Shown: positions 6,204 through 14,795, counted from the stretch's first letter. The stretch: 19,124 bases of DNA from an uncultured Gammaproteobacteria bacterium (GCA_937926265.1 CALAZS010000143.1:1-19124); one strand, 5' to 3'. The notes: generated by a model from the sequence alone, not told the origin. Numbers and translations are program-made.

Positions 6204-8587
6204 TAATTAGCCTGCTCTCGCTTTTTATTGTCCTGACCGGGCAATCTAGTTTCGCCGTTTCACCTGAAGATTTGTTAACACCGGAACAGGCATTTCAAAT
6301 TTCAGCTGACGGCTCACCCAAGGACAGAATTCGCGTTAAATGGCGTATTGAAGACGGTTACTATTTATATAAGAATAAAATCCGCTTCTCTACTGATTCC
6401 GATGCCATAACCCTGGCCGACCCCGAGTTTCCACCCGCAGAGAAATACAAAGACGAATTCTTTGGCGAGATCGATATATACCGGAACGAAGCCTTAATAG
6501 AAATTCCGGTTATCAAGGGCACTAACACACCGGAAATTATCTCATTAAGCGCAAAATCGCAGGGCTGCGCCGATATCGGTATTTGCTATCCGCCCCAGAC
6601 CCAGACGGTACTGGTGGCCATGTCGAGTGTTGTCGACGAACCTGCCCCGGTTGATCCAAGTTCCGTTCGCCCACTTGAATCTGTTGGCTCCGGCCCTGCT
6701 GAAGAAATAGCCGCTCCTCAAGAACCAACAGCTGCCAATCCTTTGCAGGCACTGGATGATTTCAACGATGCATTTGGTGAAACTGACGATTTCGGACTGG
6801 AGGAAGATGGCATTTTACAGCCTGAAGAGGCTTACCAGCTTTCCTACCTGGTCAATGATAATGGCGAACTGCAACTTGACTGGCTAATTGCCGAAGGCAC
6901 CTATCTTTATAACGATAAAATCAAGCTGTCGGTGGATGAAAGTTCCGGCCTGAAAATTGGCAACTTTACCCTGCCAAAACCGAAAATAAAGCAGGATGGC
7001 GTAAGACCTGACGGCTCGATTGGTGATATCAAAATATACAAGGACAACCTCAATCTTGTTATACCGATCGAGAATAACGCTACAGCTGCCGGTGCGACCA
7101 ACCTAACTATCAGTTACCAGGGGTGCGCGGAACGCGGTATTTGCTACCCACCGGTTAAAACCCAAATACCACTGCAATTTCCTGCAGCCGGCGGGGGCAA
7201 TATTGTTATTGCAGATGCGCCAATTGAGAGTGACCCCAATACGGGGACAACTACTACTGAAAGCTCAACTTCATCTGGTTCTGAAGAAGACCAGATTGCC
7301 GGTATGCTTAAAAATACCAGCACGCTTGCCATTATCGGCATTTTCTTCCTGATCGGCCTGGGGCTGGCATTCACACCCTGTGTATTCCCAATGATTCCAA
7401 TCCTGTCCGGTATCATCAGCGGCCAGGACAACATCACTACCGGCAAGGCAACATACCTTTCCATTGTTTATGTTCTAGCGATGGCCATAACCTACACGGT
7501 TGCCGGTGTATTTGCCGCAATGTCAGGTGAAAACCTGCAGATACTGCTGCAGATACCCTGGGTAATCGCCATTTTTGCAGCTATTTTTGTGCTGTTGGCA
7601 TTTTCAATGTTTGGCTTTTACGAACTGCAATTACCCAGCAGTGTGCAAAGCAAGCTAACCGAACTTTCCAACCGCCAGTCTGGTGGCAATACCGCAGGTG
7701 TTGCCATCATGGGCCTGCTATCTGCGTTAATTGTTGGCCCCTGCGTAGCACCTCCACTGGCAGGTGTACTGCTTTACATCAGCCAGACCAACGACCCGGT
7801 GCTTGGCGGTTTAGCCCTGTTTGCCATGAGCATGGGCATGGGCGTACCACTGATATTGATTGGCGCATCTGCCGGTAAACTGTTACCACGCGCCGGTGCA
7901 TGGATGGATACGGTTAAAGCAGTCTTTGGCGTCAGCATGCTGGGTCTGGCGATTTACTTCCTGGAACGCATCCTGCCGGAAACCATCATCCTGTTACTAT
8001 GGGGCTCTTTGCTGGTAGCTTCATCTATTTACATGGGCGCACTCAGTCACCTTCATATCGAGGCTACCGGCTGGCAAAAGCTCTGGAAAGGGCTTGGTGT
8101 CATCCTGTTAATTTACGGCGCCACCATGCTTATTGGTGCAGCCGCAGGCAGCAAGGATGTTCGACAACCACTTAAAGGCCTGGCAATCGGTGGTGCAGCC
8201 CAGCATGGCCAATCGGATGTACGCCACTTCAAGCGACTGACAACCATGGCTGAACTCGACAAAGAACTGGCGGCAGCCAAGGCAGCCGGCAAACCGGCAG
8301 TCCTGGATTTTTATGCTGACTGGTGTGTTTACTGTAAAACACTGGAAAATGAAATTTTCCCGGCTCCTGAATCCCAGGCGGCACTTGCTGATGCGGTGTT
8401 GCTGCAGGCCGATGTGACCGACGCCGGTTCAGATGAAGCCAAGGCACTGATGAAACGCTTTGGCGTCATTGCTCCCCCGGTAATCGTGTTCTGGGACAAC
8501 AACGGCAATGAATTGAAGGAACATAAAATCGTCGGTGATGTCTCACTCGAAGATTTTGTTGAAAAAACCCGGAACGCTATACCATGA
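6191..8587 (+). CDS. dsbD: Thiol:disulfide interchange protein DsbD with duplicated N-terminal redox domain
   Basis: DsbD carries electrons from cytoplasmic thioredoxin across the inner membrane to periplasmic disulfide isomerases and cytochrome c maturation factors. Numbered from the ATG at 6191 (798 residues): signal peptide (1-22, SSFA cleavage), first nDsbD domain (about 25-140) with C126/C132 in QGC...GICYPP, an acidic/Pro-rich linker, second nDsbD domain (about 208-335) with C312/C318 in the same motif, then the eight-helix membrane domain with C397 (FTPCVFPM) and C518 (GPCVAPP), and a C-terminal thioredoxin domain with WCVYC (C712/C715). Spacing of the membrane cysteines (121) matches E. 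coli (122). The E. coli protein has 565 residues and one N-terminal domain, so this one carries an extra complete copy. A TTG at 6179 is also possible, but the ATG gives a cleaner signal peptide. It overlaps both neighbours. Confidence 0.96.
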   Translation: MHKIIISLLSLFIVLTGQSSFAVSPEDLLTPEQAFQISADGSPKDRIRVKWRIEDGYYLYKNKIRFSTDSDAITLADPEFPPAEKYKDEFFGEIDIYRNEALIEIPVIKGTNTPEIISLSAKSQGCADIGICYPPQTQTVLVAMSSVVDEPAPVDPSSVRPLESVGSGPAEEIAAPQEPTAANPLQALDDFNDAFGETDDFGLEEDGILQPEEAYQLSYLVNDNGELQLDWLIAEGTYLYNDKIKLSVDESSGLKIGNFTLPKPKIKQDGVRPDGSIGDIKIYKDNLNLVIPIENNATAAGATNLTISYQGCAERGICYPPVKTQIPLQFPAAGGGNIVIADAPIESDPNTGTTTTESSTSSGSEEDQIAGMLKNTSTLAIIGIFFLIGLGLAFTPCVFPMIPILSGIISGQDNITTGKATYLSIVYVLAMAITYTVAGVFAAMSGENLQILLQIPWVIAIFAAIFVLLAFSMFGFYELQLPSSVQSKLTELSNRQSGGNTAGVAIMGLLSALIVGPCVAPPLAGVLLYISQTNDPVLGGLALFAMSMGMGVPLILIGASAGKLLPRAGAWMDTVKAVFGVSMLGLAIYFLERILPETIILLLWGSLLVASSIYMGALSHLHIEATGWQKLWKGLGVILLIYGATMLIGAAAGSKDVRQPLKGLAIGGAAQHGQSDVRHFKRLTTMAELDKELAAAKAAGKPAVLDFYADWCVYCKTLENEIFPAPESQAALADAVLLQADVTDAGSDEAKALMKRFGVIAPPVIVFWDNNGNELKEHKIVGDVSLEDFVEKTRNAIP

Positions 8588-9126
8588 CCACAACCCAACT
8601 CACTGCGATAGTTGCCGCTTTTGGCTTAACCATCGGAATCGGCTACGGCCTGCACAAAAATTCTGAAAAACCAGCAGAACCTGTCAAAACTGAAAAAAGC
8701 AGTACCCAGGCTTTAAACAGCTTACCTGATTTTGCTTACACCGATTTACAGGGCAATACACGGTCAAGCAGTGAGTGGTCAGACAAAATCGTGGTGTTGA
8801 ATTTCTGGGCAACCTGGTGCCCTCCCTGTCGCAAGGAAACACCCGCTTTTATCGAAACCCAGGAAAAGTTTGCTGATAACGTCCAGTTCGTCGGTATTGC
8901 GATAGATGACAGGGAACCTGTCCAGGACTTTGCCGATGAGTTTGGCATCAACTACCCCACCCTTCTGGGCGGTATGGAAGCAGTTAAAATATCTCAGCAA
9001 CTGGGCAACCGGTTCAGCGGACTGCCTTTTACTGCGATCTTCGACAAAAACGGCAAACTGGTTTACCAACAGGCCGGCGAAGTCGAAAAAGACGCCCTGC
9101 AAAGCGAAATACAGGCACTTTTATAG
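8584..9126 (+). CDS. Membrane-anchored periplasmic TlpA/ResA-like thioredoxin
   Basis: This 180-residue protein has an uncleaved anchor or signal at about 5-22, a short charged linker and a TlpA-like thioredoxin fold (about 46-180). The active site is FWATWCPPCRKE (C79, C82), and GLPFTAIFD carries the cis-proline P148. CXXC proteins of this type are reductants in the periplasm (cytochrome c maturation or disulfide reduction) and are kept reduced by DsbD/CcdA. The start overlaps the dsbD stop (ATGA at 8584-8587), so it is translationally coupled to its likely electron donor. The exact substrate cannot be told from sequence. Confidence 0.93.
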   Translation: MTTTQLTAIVAAFGLTIGIGYGLHKNSEKPAEPVKTEKSSTQALNSLPDFAYTDLQGNTRSSSEWSDKIVVLNFWATWCPPCRKETPAFIETQEKFADNVQFVGIAIDDREPVQDFADEFGINYPTLLGGMEAVKISQQLGNRFSGLPFTAIFDKNGKLVYQQAGEVEKDALQSEIQALL

Positions 9127-9179
9127 TTTTTTCAATCCTGCCAAATTTACAAAAATTGCCACTTTTTGCGGTAATCTTG

Positions 9180-9207
9180 TAGACAAATAGCGTCAATTTC
9201 CTACAAT
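9180..9207 (+). promoter_or_regulatory. Candidate sigma-70 promoter for aroQ-accB-accC
   Basis: TAGACA (9180-9185), a 16-base spacer and TACAAT (9202-9207) match five of six bases at each hexamer. The aroQ start lies 43 bases further on, with AGGTGA (9232-9237) as Shine-Dalgarno. Assigned by inspection. Confidence 0.55.
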
Positions 9208-9250
9208 ATGCCTAATTGATATTCTTCACACAGGTGACGTAACTTTCGGC

Positions 9251-9691
9251 ATGGCTCAAATACTCGTACTAAACGGTCCCAACCTCAATCTTCTGGGAAC
9301 TCGCGAGCCAGAGCTATACGGCAGCCAAACCCTCGACGATATCAAACAGACATTAGCAGCACAGGCGCAGGCAGCCGGTGTTTCGCTGGAATTCATTCAA
9401 AGCAACGCTGAACACGAACTGGTAGAGAAAATTCACCAGTCAAAAGCTGAGAAGGTTGAGTTCATCATTATCAACCCGGCAGCGTTTACCCATACCAGCG
9501 TCGCCATCAGGGATGCCCTACTTGGCGTTGAGATCCCTTTTATCGAATTACACTTGTCCAACACGCACGCCAGGGAAGAATTCCGTCAACATTCTTTCCT
9601 GTCTGATATTGCGGTTGGCGTTATCGCCGGCCTTGGCCCCCAGGGATACGAGCTGGCTTTACAGGCTGCTATCAGCCGCCTAAACCAATAA
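9251..9691 (+). CDS. aroQ: Type II 3-dehydroquinate dehydratase
   Basis: AroQ converts 3-dehydroquinate to 3-dehydroshikimate, the third step of the shikimate pathway, as a cytoplasmic dodecamer. At 146 residues it has the normal length. The family residues are all present: LNGPNLNLLGTREPELYG with R18 and catalytic Y23, N75 and H81 in INPAAFTH, catalytic H101 in ELHLSN, and R108/R112. The gene starts a cluster with accB and accC, an arrangement shared with Pseudomonas. It ends 20 bases before accB, suggesting co-transcription. Confidence 0.98.
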   Translation: MAQILVLNGPNLNLLGTREPELYGSQTLDDIKQTLAAQAQAAGVSLEFIQSNAEHELVEKIHQSKAEKVEFIIINPAAFTHTSVAIRDALLGVEIPFIELHLSNTHAREEFRQHSFLSDIAVGVIAGLGPQGYELALQAAISRLNQ

Positions 9692-9711
9692 CGATTAGAA
9701 AAGGTCTAACA

Positions 9712-10152
9712 ATGGATATTCGCAAGATAAAAAAACTGATTGAACTGATTGAAGAGTCTGATATCGCCGAAATTGAAATTCACGAAGGTGAAGAATCCGT
9801 TCGACTCAGCAGAAACAGTTCAGCCCCCCAGGTTGCATTGGCACCTGCGCCGGTTGCAGCCGCCCTGCCTGCGGCAGCGGCTGAAGCTCCAGCAGCTGAA
9901 GAAAAGGAACAGTTTTCCGGTCATGTGGTGAAGTCTCCAATGGTGGGCACTTTCTACCGCGCCCCCTCGCCTGGTGCCAAGGCATTTGTGGAAGTTGGTC
10001 AAAGTGTGCATAACGACCAGACCCTGTGCATCATCGAGGCAATGAAAATCCTCAACCAGATTGAATCGGATACCTCGGGTACGATTAAAGAAATCCTTGT
10101 TGAAAACGGCCAGCCGGTTGAATACAACCAGCCACTGTTTGTGATTGAATAA
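9712..10152 (+). CDS. accB: Acetyl-CoA carboxylase biotin carboxyl carrier protein
   Basis: BCCP carries the biotin that shuttles CO2 from AccC to the carboxyltransferase in malonyl-CoA synthesis, the first committed step of fatty acid synthesis. The 146-residue protein has an N-terminal helical domain (1-35), an Ala/Pro-rich flexible linker (about 38-63) and a C-terminal biotinyl domain. The biotinylation motif EAMKI places the modified lysine at K112. The thumb region characteristic of BCCP (YRAPSPGAKAFVEVGQ, 82-97) is present. AAGG precedes the ATG, and accC follows after 11 bases. Confidence 0.98.
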   Translation: MDIRKIKKLIELIEESDIAEIEIHEGEESVRLSRNSSAPQVALAPAPVAAALPAAAAEAPAAEEKEQFSGHVVKSPMVGTFYRAPSPGAKAFVEVGQSVHNDQTLCIIEAMKILNQIESDTSGTIKEILVENGQPVEYNQPLFVIE

Positions 10153-10163
10153 GGCCTGCCAGC

Positions 10164-11513
10164 ATGTTGGATAAAATCGTTATTGCCAACCGAGGCGAAA
10201 TTGCCTTACGCATCCTCCGGGCCTGCCGGGAACTGGGAATTAAAACTGTTGCTGTCCACTCTGAAGCTGACCGCTGCCTGAAACATGTCCGTTTCGCTGA
10301 TGAATCGGTTTGTATTGGACCAGCCCCTTCTGCAGAAAGCTACCTTAATGTACCCGCCATTATCAGCGCCGCTGAAGTTACCGACTCCGTAGCAATCCAT
10401 CCCGGTTACGGTTTCCTTTCAGAAAATGCTGATTTTGCCGAACGCGTTGAAAAAAGCGGTTTTATTTTCATCGGCCCAAAATCTGAAACCATTCGCATGA
10501 TGGGTGACAAAATCCGTGCGATTGAAGCCATGAAAGCAGCCGGGGTGCCCACAGTGCCGGGCTCTGACGGTCCGTTAACTGATGATAATGACCGTTCCAT
10601 GAAATTAGCCAAGGAAATCGGCTACCCGGTTATTATTAAAGCCGCAGGCGGTGGCGGTGGCCGCGGCATGCGTGTCGTTCATTCCGAAGCACATCTGCTT
10701 AACGCCATCACACTGACAAAAACCGAGGCAGCTACAGCCTTCGGTAACGATACGGTGTACATGGAAAAATTCCTGGAAAATCCGCGTCATGTAGAATTCC
10801 AGGTGTTATCTGACCGTCATGGTAACGCGGTTCATCTAGGCGAACGCGATTGCTCGATGCAGCGTCGCCATCAGAAAGTGATCGAGGAAGCGCCTGCCCC
10901 GGGCATCACAGAAGAACAGCGTAACCGAATCGGAGAACGCTGCGCCGAGGCCTGCAGACAGATAGGATATGTCGGTGCCGGTACTTTTGAGTTTCTTTAC
11001 GAAAACGATGAATTTTACTTCATTGAAATGAATACCCGTGTTCAGGTTGAACACCCGGTAACGGAAATGGTAACCGGTATCGATATTGTCAAAGAACAGC
11101 TAAAAATTCATGCTGATGCGCAGTTGTCGATCAAGCAGGAAAATGTAAAACTCAGTGGACATGCCGTTGAGTGCAGGTTAAATGCCGAGAACCCTGAAAA
11201 CTTTATGCCCAGTCCCGGCAAGATAACCAAGTTACATGTTGCAGGAGGCGCTGGTATCCGGTTTGAAAGTCATATCTACGCCAATTATACCGTACCGCCA
11301 CATTACGACTCCATGATCGGGAAACTTATTGCTCATGGTGAAGACCGCCAGTCAGCGTTAGCCAGAATGCATACCGCTTTATCCGAAATGGTGATCGACG
11401 GCATCAAAACCAATATTCCGCTGCAGCTTAAGCTGGTTTCTGATACGGCTTTCATGCAGGGCGGCGTCAACATACATTACCTGGAAAAGAAACTCGGCCT
11501 AAAAAGCACTTAG
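10164..11513 (+). CDS. accC: Acetyl-CoA carboxylase biotin carboxylase subunit
   Basis: AccC carboxylates the biotin on AccB with ATP and bicarbonate. The 449 residues align in numbering with the E. coli enzyme: biotin carboxylase N-terminal domain (IVIANRGEIALRI, 5-17), ATP-grasp domain with glycine-rich loop (AAGGGGGRGMRV, 160-171) and C-terminal domain. ATP- and metal-binding and catalytic residues are at the expected places: K116, K159, H209, E276, E288, N290, R292 and R338. It is co-transcribed with accB. Confidence 0.99.
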   Translation: MLDKIVIANRGEIALRILRACRELGIKTVAVHSEADRCLKHVRFADESVCIGPAPSAESYLNVPAIISAAEVTDSVAIHPGYGFLSENADFAERVEKSGFIFIGPKSETIRMMGDKIRAIEAMKAAGVPTVPGSDGPLTDDNDRSMKLAKEIGYPVIIKAAGGGGGRGMRVVHSEAHLLNAITLTKTEAATAFGNDTVYMEKFLENPRHVEFQVLSDRHGNAVHLGERDCSMQRRHQKVIEEAPAPGITEEQRNRIGERCAEACRQIGYVGAGTFEFLYENDEFYFIEMNTRVQVEHPVTEMVTGIDIVKEQLKIHADAQLSIKQENVKLSGHAVECRLNAENPENFMPSPGKITKLHVAGGAGIRFESHIYANYTVPPHYDSMIGKLIAHGEDRQSALARMHTALSEMVIDGIKTNIPLQLKLVSDTAFMQGGVNIHYLEKKLGLKST

Positions 11514-11560
11514 ACCCTAAAGCTCTTTAGACCTCAATTCAATTTCCAAGCGAGCTTTCA

Positions 11561-12511
11561 ATGCCCTGGACCCAGGCTCATCTCATCGTTCCAAAGGATA
11601 AAACCGATCAGGCTGAAGAAACTTTTGAAGCACTGGGCGCTGTTTCAATCACTCTCGGTGATGCAAAGGACGAACCGGTACTGGAAACACTTCCGGATGA
11701 AATCCGCTTATGGTCACTTGTTAAGGTAACCGCCCTGTTTGAATTTGGCCAGGTTGCTGATGATGAAATCCGGCAGGCCGTTAACATGGGCTTTAGCCCG
11801 GTTTCAAATCCGGTTTCAAATCGGGATATCAATCAGGGTATAAGCCAGCAACTCAGCATTGAGACACTGAAAGACCAGGACTGGGAACGCGCCTGGATGG
11901 ATCATTTCAAACCCATGCAGTTTGGAAATAATTTATGGATATGCCCAACCGGACAGACTGTCGACATGCATGGCGCAACAATCATCGACCTCGATCCTGG
12001 CCTGGCATTTGGGACCGGGACACACCCTACCACTGCCATGTGCCTGGAATGGCTTGATCAGCACCCACCTGTTGACAGGACAGTCATCGATTACGGCTGT
12101 GGCTCCGGTATTCTGGCAATTGCCGCTTTAAAACTTGGCGCCAGCCATGCCGTGGGCATTGACTACGACCCGCAGGCGCTGTCAGCCTCAAAAGACAATG
12201 CTGAAAAAAATCATGTCGAAAACCGGCTTCAACTCCTTGACACCAATCAACTAGTTAATAATCCGGTAATTGATAATCAGGCTGATCTGTTATTAGCCAA
12301 CATTCTTGCCGGTGTACTTGTTGAACTCGTCGACACGATTACAGCGCTGGTAAAACCCGGGGGACAAATTGTTTTATCCGGTATCTTGTCTGACCAGGCA
12401 GAACAGGTATTATCCGTTTATAAAAATCATTTCGATATGCAGCCTGTCGTGTCACAACATGACTGGGTAAGACTGGAAGGGACCAGGATCAATAATGCAA
12501 TTACTCATTAG
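11561..12511 (+). CDS. prmA: Ribosomal protein L11 methyltransferase
   Basis: PrmA trimethylates ribosomal protein L11 using S-adenosylmethionine in the cytoplasm. The 316 residues include an N-terminal L11-recognition domain (MPWTQAHLIV to about 75), a linker and a class I methyltransferase domain. Motifs are DQDWERAWMDHFKPM (106-119), the PrmA-specific LDPGLAFGTGTHPTT (144-158), motif I VIDYGCGSGILA (175-186) and motif IV LLANILAG (244-251). It is about 20 residues longer than E. coli PrmA. Part of the excess is a linker carrying an in-frame 12-bp tandem duplication (PVSN twice, 80-87). It overlaps the next gene by 17 bases. Confidence 0.98.
   Translation: MPWTQAHLIVPKDKTDQAEETFEALGAVSITLGDAKDEPVLETLPDEIRLWSLVKVTALFEFGQVADDEIRQAVNMGFSPVSNPVSNRDINQGISQQLSIETLKDQDWERAWMDHFKPMQFGNNLWICPTGQTVDMHGATIIDLDPGLAFGTGTHPTTAMCLEWLDQHPPVDRTVIDYGCGSGILAIAALKLGASHAVGIDYDPQALSASKDNAEKNHVENRLQLLDTNQLVNNPVIDNQADLLLANILAGVLVELVDTITALVKPGGQIVLSGILSDQAEQVLSVYKNHFDMQPVVSQHDWVRLEGTRINNAITH
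11798..11821. repeat. Perfect 12-bp tandem duplication inside prmA
   Basis: CCGGTTTCAAAT occurs twice head to tail (11798-11809 and 11810-11821) and encodes PVSN-PVSN in the PrmA interdomain linker. The reading frame is kept. Confidence 0.9.
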
Positions 12512-13430
12512 TTGTCCAAACTGCAACACCAGCTACCAGATCAGTGATGATCAGCTGCAGGAATCTGACGGCCAGGCCCGCTGTTTCCATTGCCAGACTG
12601 TTTTTAACGCGGCACTGAATTCACAGCCTATTGCTGACAGCCCAACCTCCTCCTCTTCCCCTGGTTCTGCTTCTGGCTCTGATGTATTAGAAGACAGCCT
12701 GAACCTGGACGAGCATGCGCTTGAAGAGGCACTGGCTTCACAATTCAGTGACCAGTCGGGAGAACTGGCCGAAACTGACTTAAGCAGCCTGTTTACACCC
12801 GAGCAGGATTCCCAAATTCTAAACGGGCCGGATGACGAACAAATTGCCGATTCCAGCATTTTGCTTCCGGAAGAACTGCTTGATATCGAAAGCGACAAAG
12901 CTCCGCCCCTGGAGCCCCTCAGTTCAAATGAATCTGAGAAGCCGGCAAGAAACTATTCCAATTTGGGTACCGCTTTGTGGATGATTGGCAGCATTGCGCT
13001 GGTCATAATTTTTATCATGCAGGCCAGCTGGAACTACCGCCATACACTGTTACTCAATCCCCAGGCACGCCAGGTATTTGAAACTGCCTGTAAAGCATTG
13101 CCATGCAAGCTCCCGGCACGCCGTGATCCCACTCTATTTGAGGTAGTTGACCGTACGGTGTCGATTCATCCCGACGTTAATGACGTACTCAGCATAAACA
13201 TGCTTTTTACCAATAATGCTGACTTTTCCCAGCCAGCCCCGGGCGTAACACTAACCCTGTTCAATAGCCTGCAGCAGGTTATTTCCCGCAGAAGTTTTAC
13301 TTTTGACGACTACATCAAGACCGAAGAAAGCAAGCCACCGATGCTGGCTTCAGGCCAGGCACAGAAGTTTTTCCTGAATTTGGAAGACCCCGGGCCGGAT
13401 GTGACGGGGTTTGAGTTCTCTTTCTATTAG
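12495..13430 (+). CDS. Zinc-ribbon, DUF3426 single-pass membrane protein
   Basis: This 311-residue protein is of unknown function. It begins with an MJ0042-type zinc finger (CPNC at 7-10 and CFHC at 30-33). A long acidic, Ser/Glu-rich and probably disordered region follows (about 40-152), then one membrane helix (about 157-178) and a DUF3426 domain to the C-terminus (about 180-311). The finger should face the cytoplasm and the DUF3426 domain the periplasm. It starts inside the end of prmA (17-base overlap) and precedes dusB-fis, the position of the equivalent unnamed gene in Pseudomonas. The conserved position suggests a link to translation or growth control, but nothing in the sequence proves one. 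Confidence 0.92.
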   Translation: MQLLISCPNCNTSYQISDDQLQESDGQARCFHCQTVFNAALNSQPIADSPTSSSSPGSASGSDVLEDSLNLDEHALEEALASQFSDQSGELAETDLSSLFTPEQDSQILNGPDDEQIADSSILLPEELLDIESDKAPPLEPLSSNESEKPARNYSNLGTALWMIGSIALVIIFIMQASWNYRHTLLLNPQARQVFETACKALPCKLPARRDPTLFEVVDRTVSIHPDVNDVLSINMLFTNNADFSQPAPGVTLTLFNSLQQVISRRSFTFDDYIKTEESKPPMLASGQAQKFFLNLEDPGPDVTGFEFSFY

Positions 13431-13521
13431 TCCCAAATCTGCTCATTTGAGTGCAGTGCAAATTTAATTTCATCCACTTGTTTGATAACATTCATTCCCT
13501 TTTTCAACTCTGGAACAATGC

Positions 13522-14508
13522 GTGCAAATCGGCCCATACAAACTGGATAACAACCTGATACTGGCTCCTATGGCAGGTGTTACCGATTTGCCGTTCAGAA
13601 AGTTATGCCGTTCTTTTGGTGCCGGCATGGCCGTTTCCGAAATGGTGACAACTGATGCCTCTTTAAGAGGCACACGTAAGACTGTACTGCGTCTGGATCA
13701 CTCTGATGAACCTGGCCCTGTTTCAGTACAGATTGTTGGCACTGACCCGGAAGTAATGGCAGAAGCTGCCAGGGTCAACATTGATCATGGCGCGCAAATC
13801 ATAGACATCAACATGGGCTGTCCAGCAAAGAAAGTCTGCAAAGTCGCAGCAGGTTCTGCATTAATGAAGAACCCTGCACTGGTTCAGTCAATTCTTGAAT
13901 CAGTGGTTTCCGCTGTAGATGTGCCTGTTACGCTAAAAATCAGAACCGGTTGGGACACTGAAACCCGTAACGCTTTGGAAATTGCACATATTGCACAAGA
14001 GTCCGGTATACAGGCTTTAGCGATTCACGGCAGAACACGAGCATGCGGTTATAGTGGTGAAGCGGAATACGAAACAATTGGTGAAGTAAAATCCCAGGTT
14101 ATTATTCCAGTTATTGCCAATGGTGATATCGACTCGCCAGAGAAGGCAAAGCAGGTACTTACTTTCACCAATGCAGACGCTGTTATGGTTGGTCGAGCCG
14201 CGCAGGGCCAGCCATGGATATTCCGAGACATAGATCACTATCTAAAAAATGGATCAAAAATCACGCCATTTAAAATGGAAAAAGTTAAAAATATTTTGCT
14301 TAAACACCTAGACAACCTATATGCATTTTATGGAGAATACCTCGGTGTCAGGATCGCCAGAAAACATATTGGCTGGTATAGCAAAACCCAACCTCAAAGT
14401 GCGGCTTTCAGAAAAACAATAAACCAGGTGGAAACACCTGAAGAACAGTTAACGCTCATCGAAGCGTATTTCAATTCATTATTAGAACACCAGGGGAAAG
14501 CTGCATGA
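13522..14508 (+). CDS. dusB: tRNA-dihydrouridine synthase B
   Basis: DusB is an FMN-dependent enzyme that reduces specific uridines in the tRNA D-loop to dihydrouridine. The 328-residue TIM-barrel protein shows LAPMAGVTDLPFRKL (14-28), the active-site stretch INMGCPAKKVCK with catalytic C100 (same number as in E. coli), VTLKIRTGWD, IHGRTRACGYSG, and the phosphate-binding NGDIDSPEKA and VGRAAQGQPWIF. The start is a GTG preceded by GGAA at 13512-13515; an ATG 4 bases upstream is out of frame. It forms an operon with fis (4-base overlap), the conserved dusB-fis arrangement of gammaproteobacteria. Confidence 0.98.
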   Translation: MQIGPYKLDNNLILAPMAGVTDLPFRKLCRSFGAGMAVSEMVTTDASLRGTRKTVLRLDHSDEPGPVSVQIVGTDPEVMAEAARVNIDHGAQIIDINMGCPAKKVCKVAAGSALMKNPALVQSILESVVSAVDVPVTLKIRTGWDTETRNALEIAHIAQESGIQALAIHGRTRACGYSGEAEYETIGEVKSQVIIPVIANGDIDSPEKAKQVLTFTNADAVMVGRAAQGQPWIFRDIDHYLKNGSKITPFKMEKVKNILLKHLDNLYAFYGEYLGVRIARKHIGWYSKTQPQSAAFRKTINQVETPEEQLTLIEAYFNSLLEHQGKAA

Positions 14509-14795
14509 CGCTAGAAGCATCACAGCATGAAGGAACTTTAGACCATTACGTACCACAACAGGCATCACGTGAACCATTAAGAGACTGTGTAAAAGAAGCT
14601 CTTGAACATTATTTTGATCAAATGAGTGACCATGACGTTTCCGGTCTTTACCAGATGGTCATGTCTGAAACTGAGCAACCATTACTCGAAACAGTTATGA
14701 CTCAAACCCGTGGCAACCAGAGCCGCGCTGCCCAGATACTTGGCATTAGCCGCAGTACCCTGCGCAAAAAACTGGCCCAGTATGATTTAGATTAA
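14505..14795 (+). CDS. fis: DNA-binding protein Fis
   Basis: Fis is the small nucleoid-associated protein that bends DNA, activates rRNA promoters in fast growth and aids site-specific recombination. The 96-residue protein (E. coli has 98) has the dimerising helices (about 26-65) and a C-terminal helix-turn-helix (about 73-92, SRAAQILGISRSTLRKKL). The N-terminal part diverges, as usual outside enterics. It starts in ATGA shared with the dusB stop, so its translation depends on dusB. A terminator follows at 14846-14868. Confidence 0.98.
   Translation: MTLEASQHEGTLDHYVPQQASREPLRDCVKEALEHYFDQMSDHDVSGLYQMVMSETEQPLLETVMTQTRGNQSRAAQILGISRSTLRKKLAQYDLD

Noticed and set aside
9127..9170. Terminator after the TlpA-like gene
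   Set aside because: The best stem (ATTGCC with GGTAAT) needs a G-T pair and has no T-tract after it.
13518..13520. ATG just upstream of dusB
   Set aside because: It is out of frame and meets a stop after 10 codons; the GTG at 13522 is in frame with a Shine-Dalgarno sequence.
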